Shown here piece after piece: positions 1 through 5,319 of a stretch of DNA of 5,329 nucleotides; the first letter of the stretch is position 1, and every line of letters begins with the position of its first letter. The notes beneath the pieces were generated by a model. The model searched no databases. It was given only the letters and a program-made list of their open reading frames with translations, and was not told where the DNA came from. Source of the stretch: CAUJGP01 sp964612425 (lineage in GTDB: Bacteria > Bdellovibrionota > Bdellovibrionia > Bdellovibrionales > Bdellovibrionaceae); NCBI GenBank assembly GCA_964612425.1, contig CAZTDX010000118.1, positions 1 to 5,329 on the forward strand, written 5' to 3'. The position numbers and the translations under genes were made by a program.

Positions 1-891
1 TTGACTGTTGTACTGAAAAATCAATTTTATAAATCGCTGGAAACTCTAAGGACAGGGGAGATCTCAACCACCCTAGAAGAAGATTTGATTATACAAAGAG
101 TCCGGGAAATTCGTGAAAACCATCGTAGAATAGGGACTCGGAAACTATATGAAATGCTTCAGCCATTTATGCTAGAGCATCAGATAAAACAGGGAAGAGA
201 CGCATTGTTCAATCTCCTTTCGGCGAACCATCTGTTGGTAAGAAAACGTAAACGTAGGATACAAACAACCAATTCCTATCACTGGTTGAGAAAGTATCCA
301 AACCTGATCCGTGATTTTGTACCTACGGCACCCAATCAACTTTGGGTGAGTGATATTACCTATTGGAGGATTGATACCGGAGAACATCTCTATATCAGTT
401 TTATCACGGATGTGTATTCACATAAAATTGTAGGTTATCAAGTATCAGAAACTATGGAGGCTGTTGAGAGCATTTATGCACTACAAATGGCCTTATCAGG
501 ATTGGGGGCAGAGAAACAATTGGATCTGATTCATCACAGCGATAGAGGTATCCAGTACTGTAGCCATGCTTATGTAAAGCTATTACAGGAAGCACACATA
601 AAAATCAGCATGACAGAAAATGGCGACCCCTTAGAAAATGCTGTTGCAGAACGTATAAATGGAATTATCAAAGAGGAATACTTAGAAACGTATTGTATTG
701 ATAGGCTTAGTGATGCAAAAGAACTACTGAAATCTGTAGTTGAGTTATATAATGTTGAAAGACCTCACATGAGCATAGGCAACTTAACACCGAATAGAAT
801 ACATCATTCAAAAACTAAAATCGAGACAGAAAGATTATGGAAGAATTATTATAAAAAACAAGATACATTTGTAAACCCAAATCAGGACTAA
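1..891 (+). CDS. IS3-family transposase OrfB (DD(35)E integrase-core domain), 5' end cut by the window
   Basis: Catalytic transposase that cuts and joins IS ends through a two-metal RNase H-fold site. Numbering from base 1, residues about 30-85 form the HTH_21-like region (RVREIRENHRRIGTRKLYEML), and residues about 108-270 form the rve integrase core. The acidic triad is visible: D118 in WVSDITYW, D181 in HHSDRGIQY and E217 in NAVAERING, with exactly 35 residues between D181 and E217. The later YNVERPHMSIGNLTPN motif is also typical. The frame is open to base 1, where a TTG happens to lie. IS3 OrfB proteins usually have some residues before the FYKSLE-like segment, so the true start is probably upstream and may be reached by a -1 frameshift from orfA. 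The TAA stop at 889-891 is intact. The protein appears undamaged within view. Confidence 0.93.
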   Translation: MTVVLKNQFYKSLETLRTGEISTTLEEDLIIQRVREIRENHRRIGTRKLYEMLQPFMLEHQIKQGRDALFNLLSANHLLVRKRKRRIQTTNSYHWLRKYPNLIRDFVPTAPNQLWVSDITYWRIDTGEHLYISFITDVYSHKIVGYQVSETMEAVESIYALQMALSGLGAEKQLDLIHHSDRGIQYCSHAYVKLLQEAHIKISMTENGDPLENAVAERINGIIKEEYLETYCIDRLSDAKELLKSVVELYNVERPHMSIGNLTPNRIHHSKTKIETERLWKNYYKKQDTFVNPNQD

Positions 892-951
892 AATGATTTG
901 TAAACCAATAGCAGGATTAATCAATTAAACTGTAAACTTTTTTTAGGACGA
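870..951 (+). repeat. Three spaced copies of TGTAAAC-N7-AGGA at the IS right end
   Basis: Three 21-base copies lie at 870-890, 899-919 and 931-951. Each has TGTAAAC, seven variable bases, then AGGA followed by CTA, TTA or CGA. Start-to-start spacings are 29 and 32 bases. The first copy lies inside the last codons of the transposase and the third is part of the terminal inverted repeat. Reiterated terminal motifs are plausible transposase-binding sites, which is an inference. Confidence 0.7.
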
Positions 952-955
952 GTCA
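931..955 (+). repeat. Putative right terminal inverted repeat of the IS3 element
   Basis: Read inward from base 955 on the minus strand this begins TGACTCGTCCTAAAAAAAG and continues into GTTTACA. It starts with TG, as IS3-family termini do, and lies 40-64 bases after the transposase stop. The matching left repeat is outside the window, so the edge is an estimate. Confidence 0.6.
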
Positions 956-1031
956 AAGCTTGAATTAAGCACTTCACTTTCATAGAAGCACGAAACCCCC
1001 GCTTTTGCAAAACGGCTGTTATAGGCAGTGC
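956..1031 (-). repeat. Half of an attC-like spacer, interrupted by the IS3 element
   Basis: On the minus strand, right after the first cassette gene, come GCACTGCCTATAACAGC and then an arm rich in G and T (bases about 993-1017). This matches the layout of the left arm of the spacer at 1488-1633. The 23-base segment at 985-1007 agrees with 1587-1609 at 21 positions, including GAAGCACGAAACCCC. No complementary right arm and no GCCAACCGTTAT-type end follow. Instead the sequence runs into the IS terminus at 955. The missing arm is expected on the far side of the IS. Confidence 0.6.
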
Positions 1032-1033
1032 TT

Positions 1034-1462
1034 TTATTCATTTATTAATCCTTCAATTTTATGTCCTAATATTTCTCCTCCATTTAAGTAAACGGTTATT
1101 GTCGCTGCTATTATTAATAGTGTTAATGGTGTTCCTGCAACAATTAGATAAAGTAAGGCTTTATTAATTTTTCTTGTTTTATATCTTTTTGTCAAGGTTT
1201 CAATATAGTTTTTCTTTATGTATTTGTAATACACTAAGCAAGTTATTAATATTAAAAGTCCAAATACTACAATCATTATGGTTGATTTTTCATAATGAAT
1301 TTGGTCGTCAAATAGTTGTTTGTCAATTAGTGTCTTAACAGGTAAGATCAAAACAAACGACAAAAAGAAATAAACAATGCTTATGTACATTGTTATATTG
1401 AATTTAGCAGGGTCATTCTTTCTTATATATTCTTCGTAAAGTTTTGCAAAAATTAAATTCAT
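1034..1462 (-). CDS. Small multi-pass membrane protein of unknown function (cassette gene 1)
   Basis: 142 residues; family not recognised. Three hydrophobic segments are evident: residues about 23-41 (ITMYISIVYFFLSFVLILP), 61-81 (TIMIVVFGLLILITCLVYY) and 102-126 (ALLYLIVAGTPLTLLIIAA onward). A strongly basic loop (KKNYIETLTKRYKTRK) separates the second and third, so it is probably cytoplasmic and the protein an inner-membrane one. The ATG at 1460-1462 follows an A-run with no Shine-Dalgarno sequence, as is usual in Bacteroidota. The start lies about 39 bases after the unit's GTT core, and the TAA stop lies only two bases before the GCACTGCCTATAAC repeat. Composition is very AT-rich: three sampled 60-base rows have about 20-33% GC, against 47-57% in two rows of the downstream peptidase. 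That suggests a separate origin. No promoter could be assigned. Confidence 0.75.
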   Translation of the reverse strand: MNLIFAKLYEEYIRKNDPAKFNITMYISIVYFFLSFVLILPVKTLIDKQLFDDQIHYEKSTIMIVVFGLLILITCLVYYKYIKKNYIETLTKRYKTRKINKALLYLIVAGTPLTLLIIAATITVYLNGGEILGHKIEGLINE

Positions 1463-1487
1463 TTTTTTAGCGATTTCGGTGTTGTCA

Positions 1488-1633
1488 GCATTGCCTATAA
1501 CGGTTGGCAGCTACCCGAAGGGCGGGATTTTTACCACTAAATTTCATTCGGAGAACTGAACTTTCGGCTTGCACAAATGTGTCTGCGAAGCACGAAACCC
1601 CGCCTTTTGGGTAGGTGCTGTTATCGGTAGCTC
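1488..1633 (-). repeat. attC-like intergenic spacer between cassette genes 2 and 1
   Basis: In minus-strand order it has GAGCTACCGATAACAGC, an inner arm, about 64 intervening bases, a complementary arm, then GCCAACCGTTATAGGC. The arms at 1512-1530 and 1595-1613 are complementary at 16 of 19 positions, and the three differences are transitions that allow G-T pairing on one strand. The span from AAC to GTT is 124 bases, within the published attC range. The two sides are unequal: extra bases (GGTTGG near 1502-1507) lie between core and arm on one side, recalling the unpaired spacer that sets strand choice in attC sites. The outer cores belong to different units and therefore do not fully match each other. 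A 66-codon open frame crosses the spacer (1485-1685, minus) but looks incidental. Confidence 0.6.
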
Positions 1634-1681
1634 TTCTGTCTGTCAGAAGCTGATTTTTGTCGATTTTATAAAATAGTTCTT

Positions 1682-2449
1682 TCATATACCGTCATCAAGT
1701 TTCGCAAGTTCTTGGGCAAATCGTTTCCATTCTCCCATTGTCTTTGTTGATAGTTTGTCGTAAAGTTTTTTTATCAATTCTAAAGGCAACTTTTCAATTT
1801 CTTCGTTGGATAGCGAAATCCATTCTTTCGGATAATATTCTGGTGGATATATTTTATCAGAGGCAATTAATTCTAATTTTTCTATTGTATTAGTGTCTTT
1901 ATGTTCTTCTAATAATTTGTTTAGAATTTTGCCTCGTTGTTCTGTGCTTAACTTACGTAACTCTGCAATAGCTTCTGCTCTTTTCTCTTTTCTACCTTCA
2001 ACTCTCCTCAAAACTTTTTCATAACGGTCTGCTTTCACTTTGGTCTCGCTTGTCTTTGCTGTTCTGTAAGAAAAGTAATCTTCTATTGTCCGACTTCCAT
2101 AATAGGAACCTCCAAATGGAACCCAAGGATTGTCGCAGTTTCGAAGTCCAAAGTCAGCAATTTTATATTCTCTATCTAAACCACGGTTTTGTATTACTCC
2201 GTAAACCCAAATTGCACCTGCAACTGAACCGCCAATCCAATTTAATTTTCGTTCAATACATACAAGTGCATTAAAAACTGAAATCAAGTCAGCGTCAGAA
2301 AGATTTGCTACAAGTTCTCTCCAGGTGTTGCCGTGTTGTCGGTTTATATAATCTCTCGGTTTGAAATACTGCAATAATTTATCATCAAGATTGTCGTAAA
2401 CTTTACCTGTCGAAATAAGTTCTTTTATGTCCTGTGTTGTTAGTTGCAT
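1682..2449 (-). CDS. Conserved-looking soluble protein of unknown function (cassette gene 2)
   Basis: 255 residues, with no signal peptide or membrane segment. The N-terminal part (about 1-125) carries GNTWRELVANLSDADL (40-55), WIGGSVAGAIW (71-81) and DNPWVPFG (106-113). From memory these resemble an unnamed bacterial family with segments like GSV..IW followed by NP(Y/W).PFG, whose members have no established function; a profile search is needed to confirm this. Residues about 130-185 are highly charged and likely helical (KVLRRVEGRKEKRAEAIAEL). The C-terminal part (about 205-255) is another helical segment rich in E, K and L. ATG at 2447-2449 is preceded by an A-rich leader about 59 bases from the GTT core. 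The TGA stop at 1682-1684 is about 49 bases before the next repeat core. The leader also contains ATGACGACCGAACAAAC, an eight-codon frame ending in TGA that is probably not meaningful. Confidence 0.75.
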   Translation of the reverse strand: MQLTTQDIKELISTGKVYDNLDDKLLQYFKPRDYINRQHGNTWRELVANLSDADLISVFNALVCIERKLNWIGGSVAGAIWVYGVIQNRGLDREYKIADFGLRNCDNPWVPFGGSYYGSRTIEDYFSYRTAKTSETKVKADRYEKVLRRVEGRKEKRAEAIAELRKLSTEQRGKILNKLLEEHKDTNTIEKLELIASDKIYPPEYYPKEWISLSNEEIEKLPLELIKKLYDKLSTKTMGEWKRFAQELAKLDDGI

Positions 2450-2494
2450 TTGTCTATTTCTTGCTCTCAGTTTATAGTTTGTTCGGTCGTCATT

Positions 2495-2634
2495 GAGTTA
2501 CCGATAACGGTTGGCGGGTTTAAGCAGTGCCGGTATTAAAAGCATAAATTTTCCGCTAAGACTAATCTACTTAAAAAATGAAATATCCAATGAACCTAAA
2601 AAACAGGCATTGATTAAACCTGTTGTTATAGGGC
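2495..2634 (-). repeat. attC-like intergenic spacer between cassette genes 3 and 2
   Basis: Minus-strand order: CGCCCTATAACAAC, arm, about 74 AT-rich bases, complementary arm, then GCCAACCGTTATCGGTAACTC. The arms at 2517-2531 and 2606-2620 are complementary at 13 of 15 positions. The AAC-to-GTT span is 122 bases, two fewer than the spacer at 1488-1633, although the arm sequences are unrelated. Both spacers share the exit sequence GCCAACCGTTAT and the entry ATAACA. As in the other spacer, one side has extra unpaired bases (near 2509-2516) between core and arm. Conserved ends with free arm sequence but preserved pairing is what attC sites show. A bidirectional terminator is a weaker alternative because no long T-run follows the arms. 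Confidence 0.55.
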
Positions 2635-2662
2635 GTTTTTTCTTCTGGTAAACGGTAGATTC

Positions 2663-3118
2663 TTATTCAGCTTTTTTACATATGATTTTGGTAAATCCAT
2701 TGTACATGTCGTTACGAAAGTCTTCATAGAAATTAATATGGATACCATCTGCATCTTTGAGTTGAGACACATTTATTAAATAGCGCTCCCCCCTTGAATC
2801 GATTACATCGAAGGATATATCGTTTGGATAATGACTCTTATCGACTTTGTCAATTATAAAACTAACTATAGTGTCCGTTTTAAGAGTGATGTGGTCAGGA
2901 AAAAATGTAAAAGTATACTTTCCCATCCCGTCGGACATTCTTTCACCTAAAACATAACCTTTTTTATTTTCAGTCATTTTCGCTGTTGGATATGCTGATG
3001 TAGAGACGTATTTAACTATCGGCATCGGGTCGACTGCTTTTTCAATATTGCTCATTGGAGGGTTATTGCAACTTAAAAGCCCGAAAAATAATATGGTTGC
3101 CCAAATATGGTTTTTCAT
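2663..3118 (-). CDS. Small lipoprotein of unknown function (cassette gene 3)
   Basis: 151 residues; family not recognised. It begins with a short signal peptide (MKNHIWATILFFGLLSC) whose lipobox LLSC puts the lipidated cysteine at residue 17, so the mature protein of about 135 residues should be anchored in a membrane facing the periplasm or, less likely, the surface. The residues after the cysteine (NNPPMSN) lack the acidic export signal often seen on surface lipoproteins of this phylum, which favours a periplasmic location (inference). The rest alternates hydrophobic and polar residues as a beta-rich fold would (YTFTFFPDHITLKTDTIVSFIID; SRGERYLINVSQL). A second cysteine lies near the C-terminus (IICKKAE). 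ATG at 3116-3118 is about 31 bases after the GTT core, without a Shine-Dalgarno sequence. The TAA stop is about 28 bases before the next repeat core. Confidence 0.75.
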   Translation of the reverse strand: MKNHIWATILFFGLLSCNNPPMSNIEKAVDPMPIVKYVSTSAYPTAKMTENKKGYVLGERMSDGMGKYTFTFFPDHITLKTDTIVSFIIDKVDKSHYPNDISFDVIDSRGERYLINVSQLKDADGIHINFYEDFRNDMYNGFTKIICKKAE

Positions 3119-3139
3119 ATAGTAATGGCGTCTTATAAT

Positions 3140-3157
3140 GCCCTATAACTCTGTTAT
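3140..3157 (-). repeat. Outer boundary core of the cassette-like array (collapsed site)
   Basis: On the minus strand this reads ATAACAGAGTTATAGGGC. The last ten bases are the exact complement of the 3' core of unit 3 at 2625-2634. Preceding it, ATAACAG resembles the entry side of the other spacers (ATAACAGC, ATAACAGC, ATAACAAC), but only one base separates it from GTTAT, so the folded arms are absent. ATAAC-AGA-GTTAT is itself a 5-base inverted repeat. It may be an array edge or a deletion remnant. Confidence 0.45.
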
Positions 3158-3163
3158 TGCTGC

Positions 3164-3214
3164 CATAAAACTACCACAAGCCCTTAAAAATGGATGGCTT
3201 GTGGCAGGTTTATG
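3164..3214. repeat. Strong hairpin upstream of the array edge
   Basis: The arms 3164-3182 and 3196-3214 are complementary at 17 of 19 positions (core CCACAAGCC/GGCTTGTGG) around a 13-base loop. It lies between two divergent genes and points away from both coding ends, so it is not the terminator of either visible gene. It could be a terminator for read-through, an attenuator in the leader of gene 3, or the remaining folded part of an attC-like site. No long T-run follows on either strand. Confidence 0.6.
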
Positions 3215-3418
3215 ATCATTTATCAAAATCCTCATCCCCACCCATTTACCCTAATCTAAAAAATAAAATTAACTATAACTCATTTTAATATACCAATAAG
3301 CAATTCTAACCTTCTCCCAATCCAAAACCATAAAAACCATCCCTCATTCCATCCGGAAATATCAAATTTTTTAAAATACCCTTTCATTTTTATCCCTATT
3401 TTAGCAAAAACTAACATT
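3215..3418. other. Divergent intergenic region, no confident feature
   Basis: About 200 AT-rich bases separate the hairpin from the peptidase start. TATTTTAG at 3397-3404 is near the Bacteroidota -7 consensus TAnnTTTG, but it is only about 15 bases before the ATG and I see no clear -33 TTG partner, so I do not call it a promoter. No RNA gene or further repeat was recognised. Confidence 0.5.
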
Positions 3419-5074
3419 ATGAACCCCAAAATTAAATTCCTCGCATTTTCTGCTTTGATCTGCCTTGCTGCCTGCAACCAGAATAAGCCAAAGTTTTCGG
3501 ATGAAGACGGACTCGCTGCCTTTAATGCCGATAGTTTGAAACTGCACGTAGCTGAACTTGCTGATGATTCATTGATGGGCAGAAAGCCTTTTACTGAAGG
3601 AGAAACTAAAACCATCGCCTACCTGCAAAAGCAATTCAAAGCAGCAGGCCTGGAACCCGGAAATGGCGATAGCTATATTCAGGAGGTTCCTATGGTCAAT
3701 ATTCAAACTACTGCCGCTCCTGAGATGCAGGTAAGTACCTCAAAGGGCAGTTTCAAACTGAAAGGACTGGAGGATTATGTGATCTGGACTGATAAAATCA
3801 CCGATAAGGTGAGCTTCGACAATGATGAGGTAGTTTTTGCCGGTTATGGTGTGGTGGCACCTGAGTACAACTGGAATGATTATGCCGGATTGGATGTCAA
3901 AGGAAAGATCGTCATGGTAATGGTGAATGATCCGGGATTTGCTGCCGGAGATTCTACCTTATTTAAAGGAAAGACAATGACTTATTATGGTCGCTGGACC
4001 TATAAATTTGAAGAAGCTGCTCGTCAGGGTGCAAAAGGTTGTCTGATTGTTCATACAACCGAGGGTGCTAGCTATCCATTTACAGTGGTTCAAAATAATT
4101 GGAACGCCTCCAAACTCAGGCTCGATGATCGCGGGAAAGACAATGTCTATACCGATATCAATGGATGGCTTTCCTTGCCGGCTGCAAAAAAATTAGTGGC
4201 TGCCGCGGGGCAGGATTCAACTAATTTCTTTGCGCAAGCTGATAAGAAAGGATTTAAGCCGCTGGCTTTGGATCTTAAACTGAGTACCAGTGTCGCCGTT
4301 AAAACCATATTTAACAAATCACACAACGTAATTGGTAAGATAACAGGCAGCAAGCGCCCGGATGAGGTAATCATTTACACTTCACATTGGGATCATCTGG
4401 GAATTGGCAAAGCCGACGAAACTGCCGACTCCATCTATAACGGGGCATTCGACAATGCCAGCGGCACCGCAGGTTTGATTGAACTGGCCAGAGCCTTTAA
4501 AAGCATGAAAGTTCAGCCTGAACGGACCATCATTCTCCTTGCGGTAACCGCAGAAGAACAGGGGCTATGGGGATCAGCATATTATGCTCAGAACCCGGTT
4601 TATCCTACAGCTAAAACTGTTGCAAATATTAATATTGATGGCTTAAATCCTTTTGAAAAAACAAAAGACATCATTATCGTTGGTGAAGGACAATCAGAAC
4701 TGGAGGAATATCTGAAAGAATCTGCTGAAAAAGCCGGTCGGGTTGTTGCCTTTGAAAATCACCCGGAAGCGGGATATTATTACCGCTCCGATCATTTTAA
4801 TTTCGCTAAAGTTGGTGTTCCTGCCTTGTATACCTCCAATGGAATTGACGTAATCGGTAAAGAAGCCGGTTATGGTGAGAAAAGGGAAAAAGAATACAAC
4901 GAAAAGCATTATCACCGTCCTTCAGATGAATTTGATGCTGCCACCTGGACCTTTGAGGGTGGTTTAGATGATTTGAAACTATTTTTCCAGGTAGGTAAAC
5001 GACTGGCTTTCGAAGAAAAAATGCCACAATGGAAGAATGGTTCGGAGTTTAAAGCCATTCGGGAGAAAAAATAA
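3419..5074 (+). CDS. M28-family zinc metallopeptidase lipoprotein with PA domain insert
   Basis: 551 residues. It is a predicted exopeptidase (aminopeptidase type) with a two-zinc site, exported and lipid-anchored. The signal peptide ends in lipobox LAAC, with the lipidated cysteine at residue 19. Residues about 38-95 are the usual N-terminal M28 segment (ADDSLMGRKPFTEGE). Residues about 130-230 form a protease-associated (PA) domain (VFAGYGVVAPEYNWNDYAGLDVKGKIV). The catalytic domain spans about 300-530. Expected metal and catalytic residues are present: H323 (in SHWDHLG), D345 (in GAFDNASG), E379 as general base and E380 as ligand (in VTAEEQGLWGS), D407 (in NINIDGL) and H499 (in YHRPSDEFD). 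All are intact, so it should be active; substrate specificity cannot be read from sequence. ATG at 3419 is chosen because it gives the full signal peptide; upstream is A-rich with no Shine-Dalgarno sequence. It appears monocistronic, with a terminator about 50 bases after the stop. Confidence 0.95.
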   Translation: MNPKIKFLAFSALICLAACNQNKPKFSDEDGLAAFNADSLKLHVAELADDSLMGRKPFTEGETKTIAYLQKQFKAAGLEPGNGDSYIQEVPMVNIQTTAAPEMQVSTSKGSFKLKGLEDYVIWTDKITDKVSFDNDEVVFAGYGVVAPEYNWNDYAGLDVKGKIVMVMVNDPGFAAGDSTLFKGKTMTYYGRWTYKFEEAARQGAKGCLIVHTTEGASYPFTVVQNNWNASKLRLDDRGKDNVYTDINGWLSLPAAKKLVAAAGQDSTNFFAQADKKGFKPLALDLKLSTSVAVKTIFNKSHNVIGKITGSKRPDEVIIYTSHWDHLGIGKADETADSIYNGAFDNASGTAGLIELARAFKSMKVQPERTIILLAVTAEEQGLWGSAYYAQNPVYPTAKTVANINIDGLNPFEKTKDIIIVGEGQSELEEYLKESAEKAGRVVAFENHPEAGYYYRSDHFNFAKVGVPALYTSNGIDVIGKEAGYGEKREKEYNEKHYHRPSDEFDAATWTFEGGLDDLKLFFQVGKRLAFEEKMPQWKNGSEFKAIREKK

Positions 5075-5125
5075 GGTATAGCTGTTGACTGCTATTATTA
5101 AAAAGCAGCATTTATTTGTTAAGTC

Positions 5126-5158
5126 AGATTCCGGCCTCCGAGCCGGAATCTCTTTTTT
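5126..5158 (+). terminator. Intrinsic terminator of the M28 peptidase gene
   Basis: A perfect 10-base-pair stem (AGATTCCGGC paired with GCCGGAATCT) with a six-base loop CTCCGA is followed by CTTTTTT. It begins 52 bases after the peptidase stop codon. Stem, loop and T-run fit a Rho-independent terminator for the plus strand. Confidence 0.9.
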
Positions 5159-5175
5159 AACCATCTCCAATGCCT

Positions 5176-5246
5176 TGTCATGGCGGACTTGATCCGCCAC
5201 CTCCTTTATTAATCACTCTATGTCATGTCGGGCTTGATCCGCCACC
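5176..5246. repeat. Two direct copies of a 26-base palindromic repeat
   Basis: Copies at 5176-5201 and 5221-5246 match at 24 of 26 positions (TGTCATG-CGG-CTTGATCCGCCACC). The first contains a perfect hairpin, TGGCGGA-CTTGA-TCCGCCA. A degenerate third copy may lie near 5257-5276 (GCCTTGACAAACTTGATGCG). They look like short dispersed intergenic repeats following the gene end. No coding sequence is visible here. Confidence 0.65.
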
Positions 5247-5287
5247 ACTATCCAAGTGCCTTGACAAACTTGATGCGCTTTGCAACC

Positions 5288-5319
5288 TGTCATCCTGAAC
5301 AGAGTGAAGGAACTTAGTG
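5288..5319. repeat. Dispersed intergenic repeat of the TGTCATCCTGAAC type
   Basis: TGTCATCCTGAACAGAGTGA and the following bases resemble a repeat I recall as frequent between genes in Bacteroidota genomes. It shares the TGTCAT opening with the two repeats just upstream. Only one copy is in the window, so the assignment depends on family knowledge rather than on repetition seen here. Confidence 0.4.

Larger units (their letters stand above)
1..955 (+). mobile_element. IS3-family insertion sequence, right-hand part
   Basis: This is the right end of an IS3-family element; its left end and orfA, if present, lie before base 1. The transposase fills bases 1-891. About 64 non-coding bases follow, ending in a sequence that reads inward as TGACTCGTCCTAAAAAAAG, a plausible right terminal inverted repeat with the TG...CA ends typical of IS3 elements. 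I place the outer edge at base 955 (AGTCA). The 3- or 4-base target duplication would begin with AAG at 956, but this cannot be confirmed without the left end. The element sits against a minus-strand array of small genes and seems to interrupt one of its intergenic repeat sites. Confidence 0.85.
956..3157 (-). mobile_element. Cassette-like array of three minus-strand genes with attC-like spacers (no integrase in view)
   Basis: Three genes all read on the minus strand, and each is enclosed by its own inverted pair. Unit 1 is bounded by 1488-1501 and 1018-1031 (GTTATAGGCA type, 13 of 14 bases complementary). Unit 2 is bounded by 2495-2508 and 1620-1633 (GTTATCGGTA type, 13 of 14). Unit 3 is bounded by 3140-3149 and 2625-2634 (GTTATAGGGC, 10 of 10). 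The pairs match within a unit and differ between units, as in integron cassettes, where the first bases of a cassette (after GTT) are complementary to the AAC-ending core of its own attC. The core here deviates from the classical GTTRRRY. No site-specific recombinase gene is in the window. Alternatives are a transcript-processing or terminator repeat family. Confidence 0.5.

Noticed and set aside
1488..1633. CRISPR array or tandem repeat
   Set aside because: The similar blocks are inverted and separated by genes of different sizes, with no regular direct repeats or uniform spacers.
1485..1685. 66-codon minus-strand open frame whose ATG overlaps the stop of the 255-residue gene (ATGA)
   Set aside because: Most of it is a translation of the folded attC-like spacer, including both arms and the next unit's core. 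The composition is explained by the repeat and no protein-like features appear. The ATGA overlap is probably coincidental.
2495..2634. Ordinary bidirectional Rho-independent terminator
   Set aside because: The arms are about 74 bases apart and are not followed by a T-run in the expected place. The shared outer cores and matched unit-specific ends are not explained by termination alone.
956..3157. Insertion sequence or MITE explanation for the repeats
   Set aside because: The inverted ends differ from unit to unit and pair around genes, with no transposase between them and no target duplications visible.
3397..3404. TATTTTAG as a Bacteroidota -7 promoter element for the peptidase
   Set aside because: One mismatch to TAnnTTTG, very close to the start codon, and no convincing -33 TTG at the right distance.
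3280..3615. 111-codon minus-strand open frame overlapping the peptidase start
   Set aside because: It is antisense to the signal peptide and N-terminal region of a well-supported gene and has no recognisable protein features.
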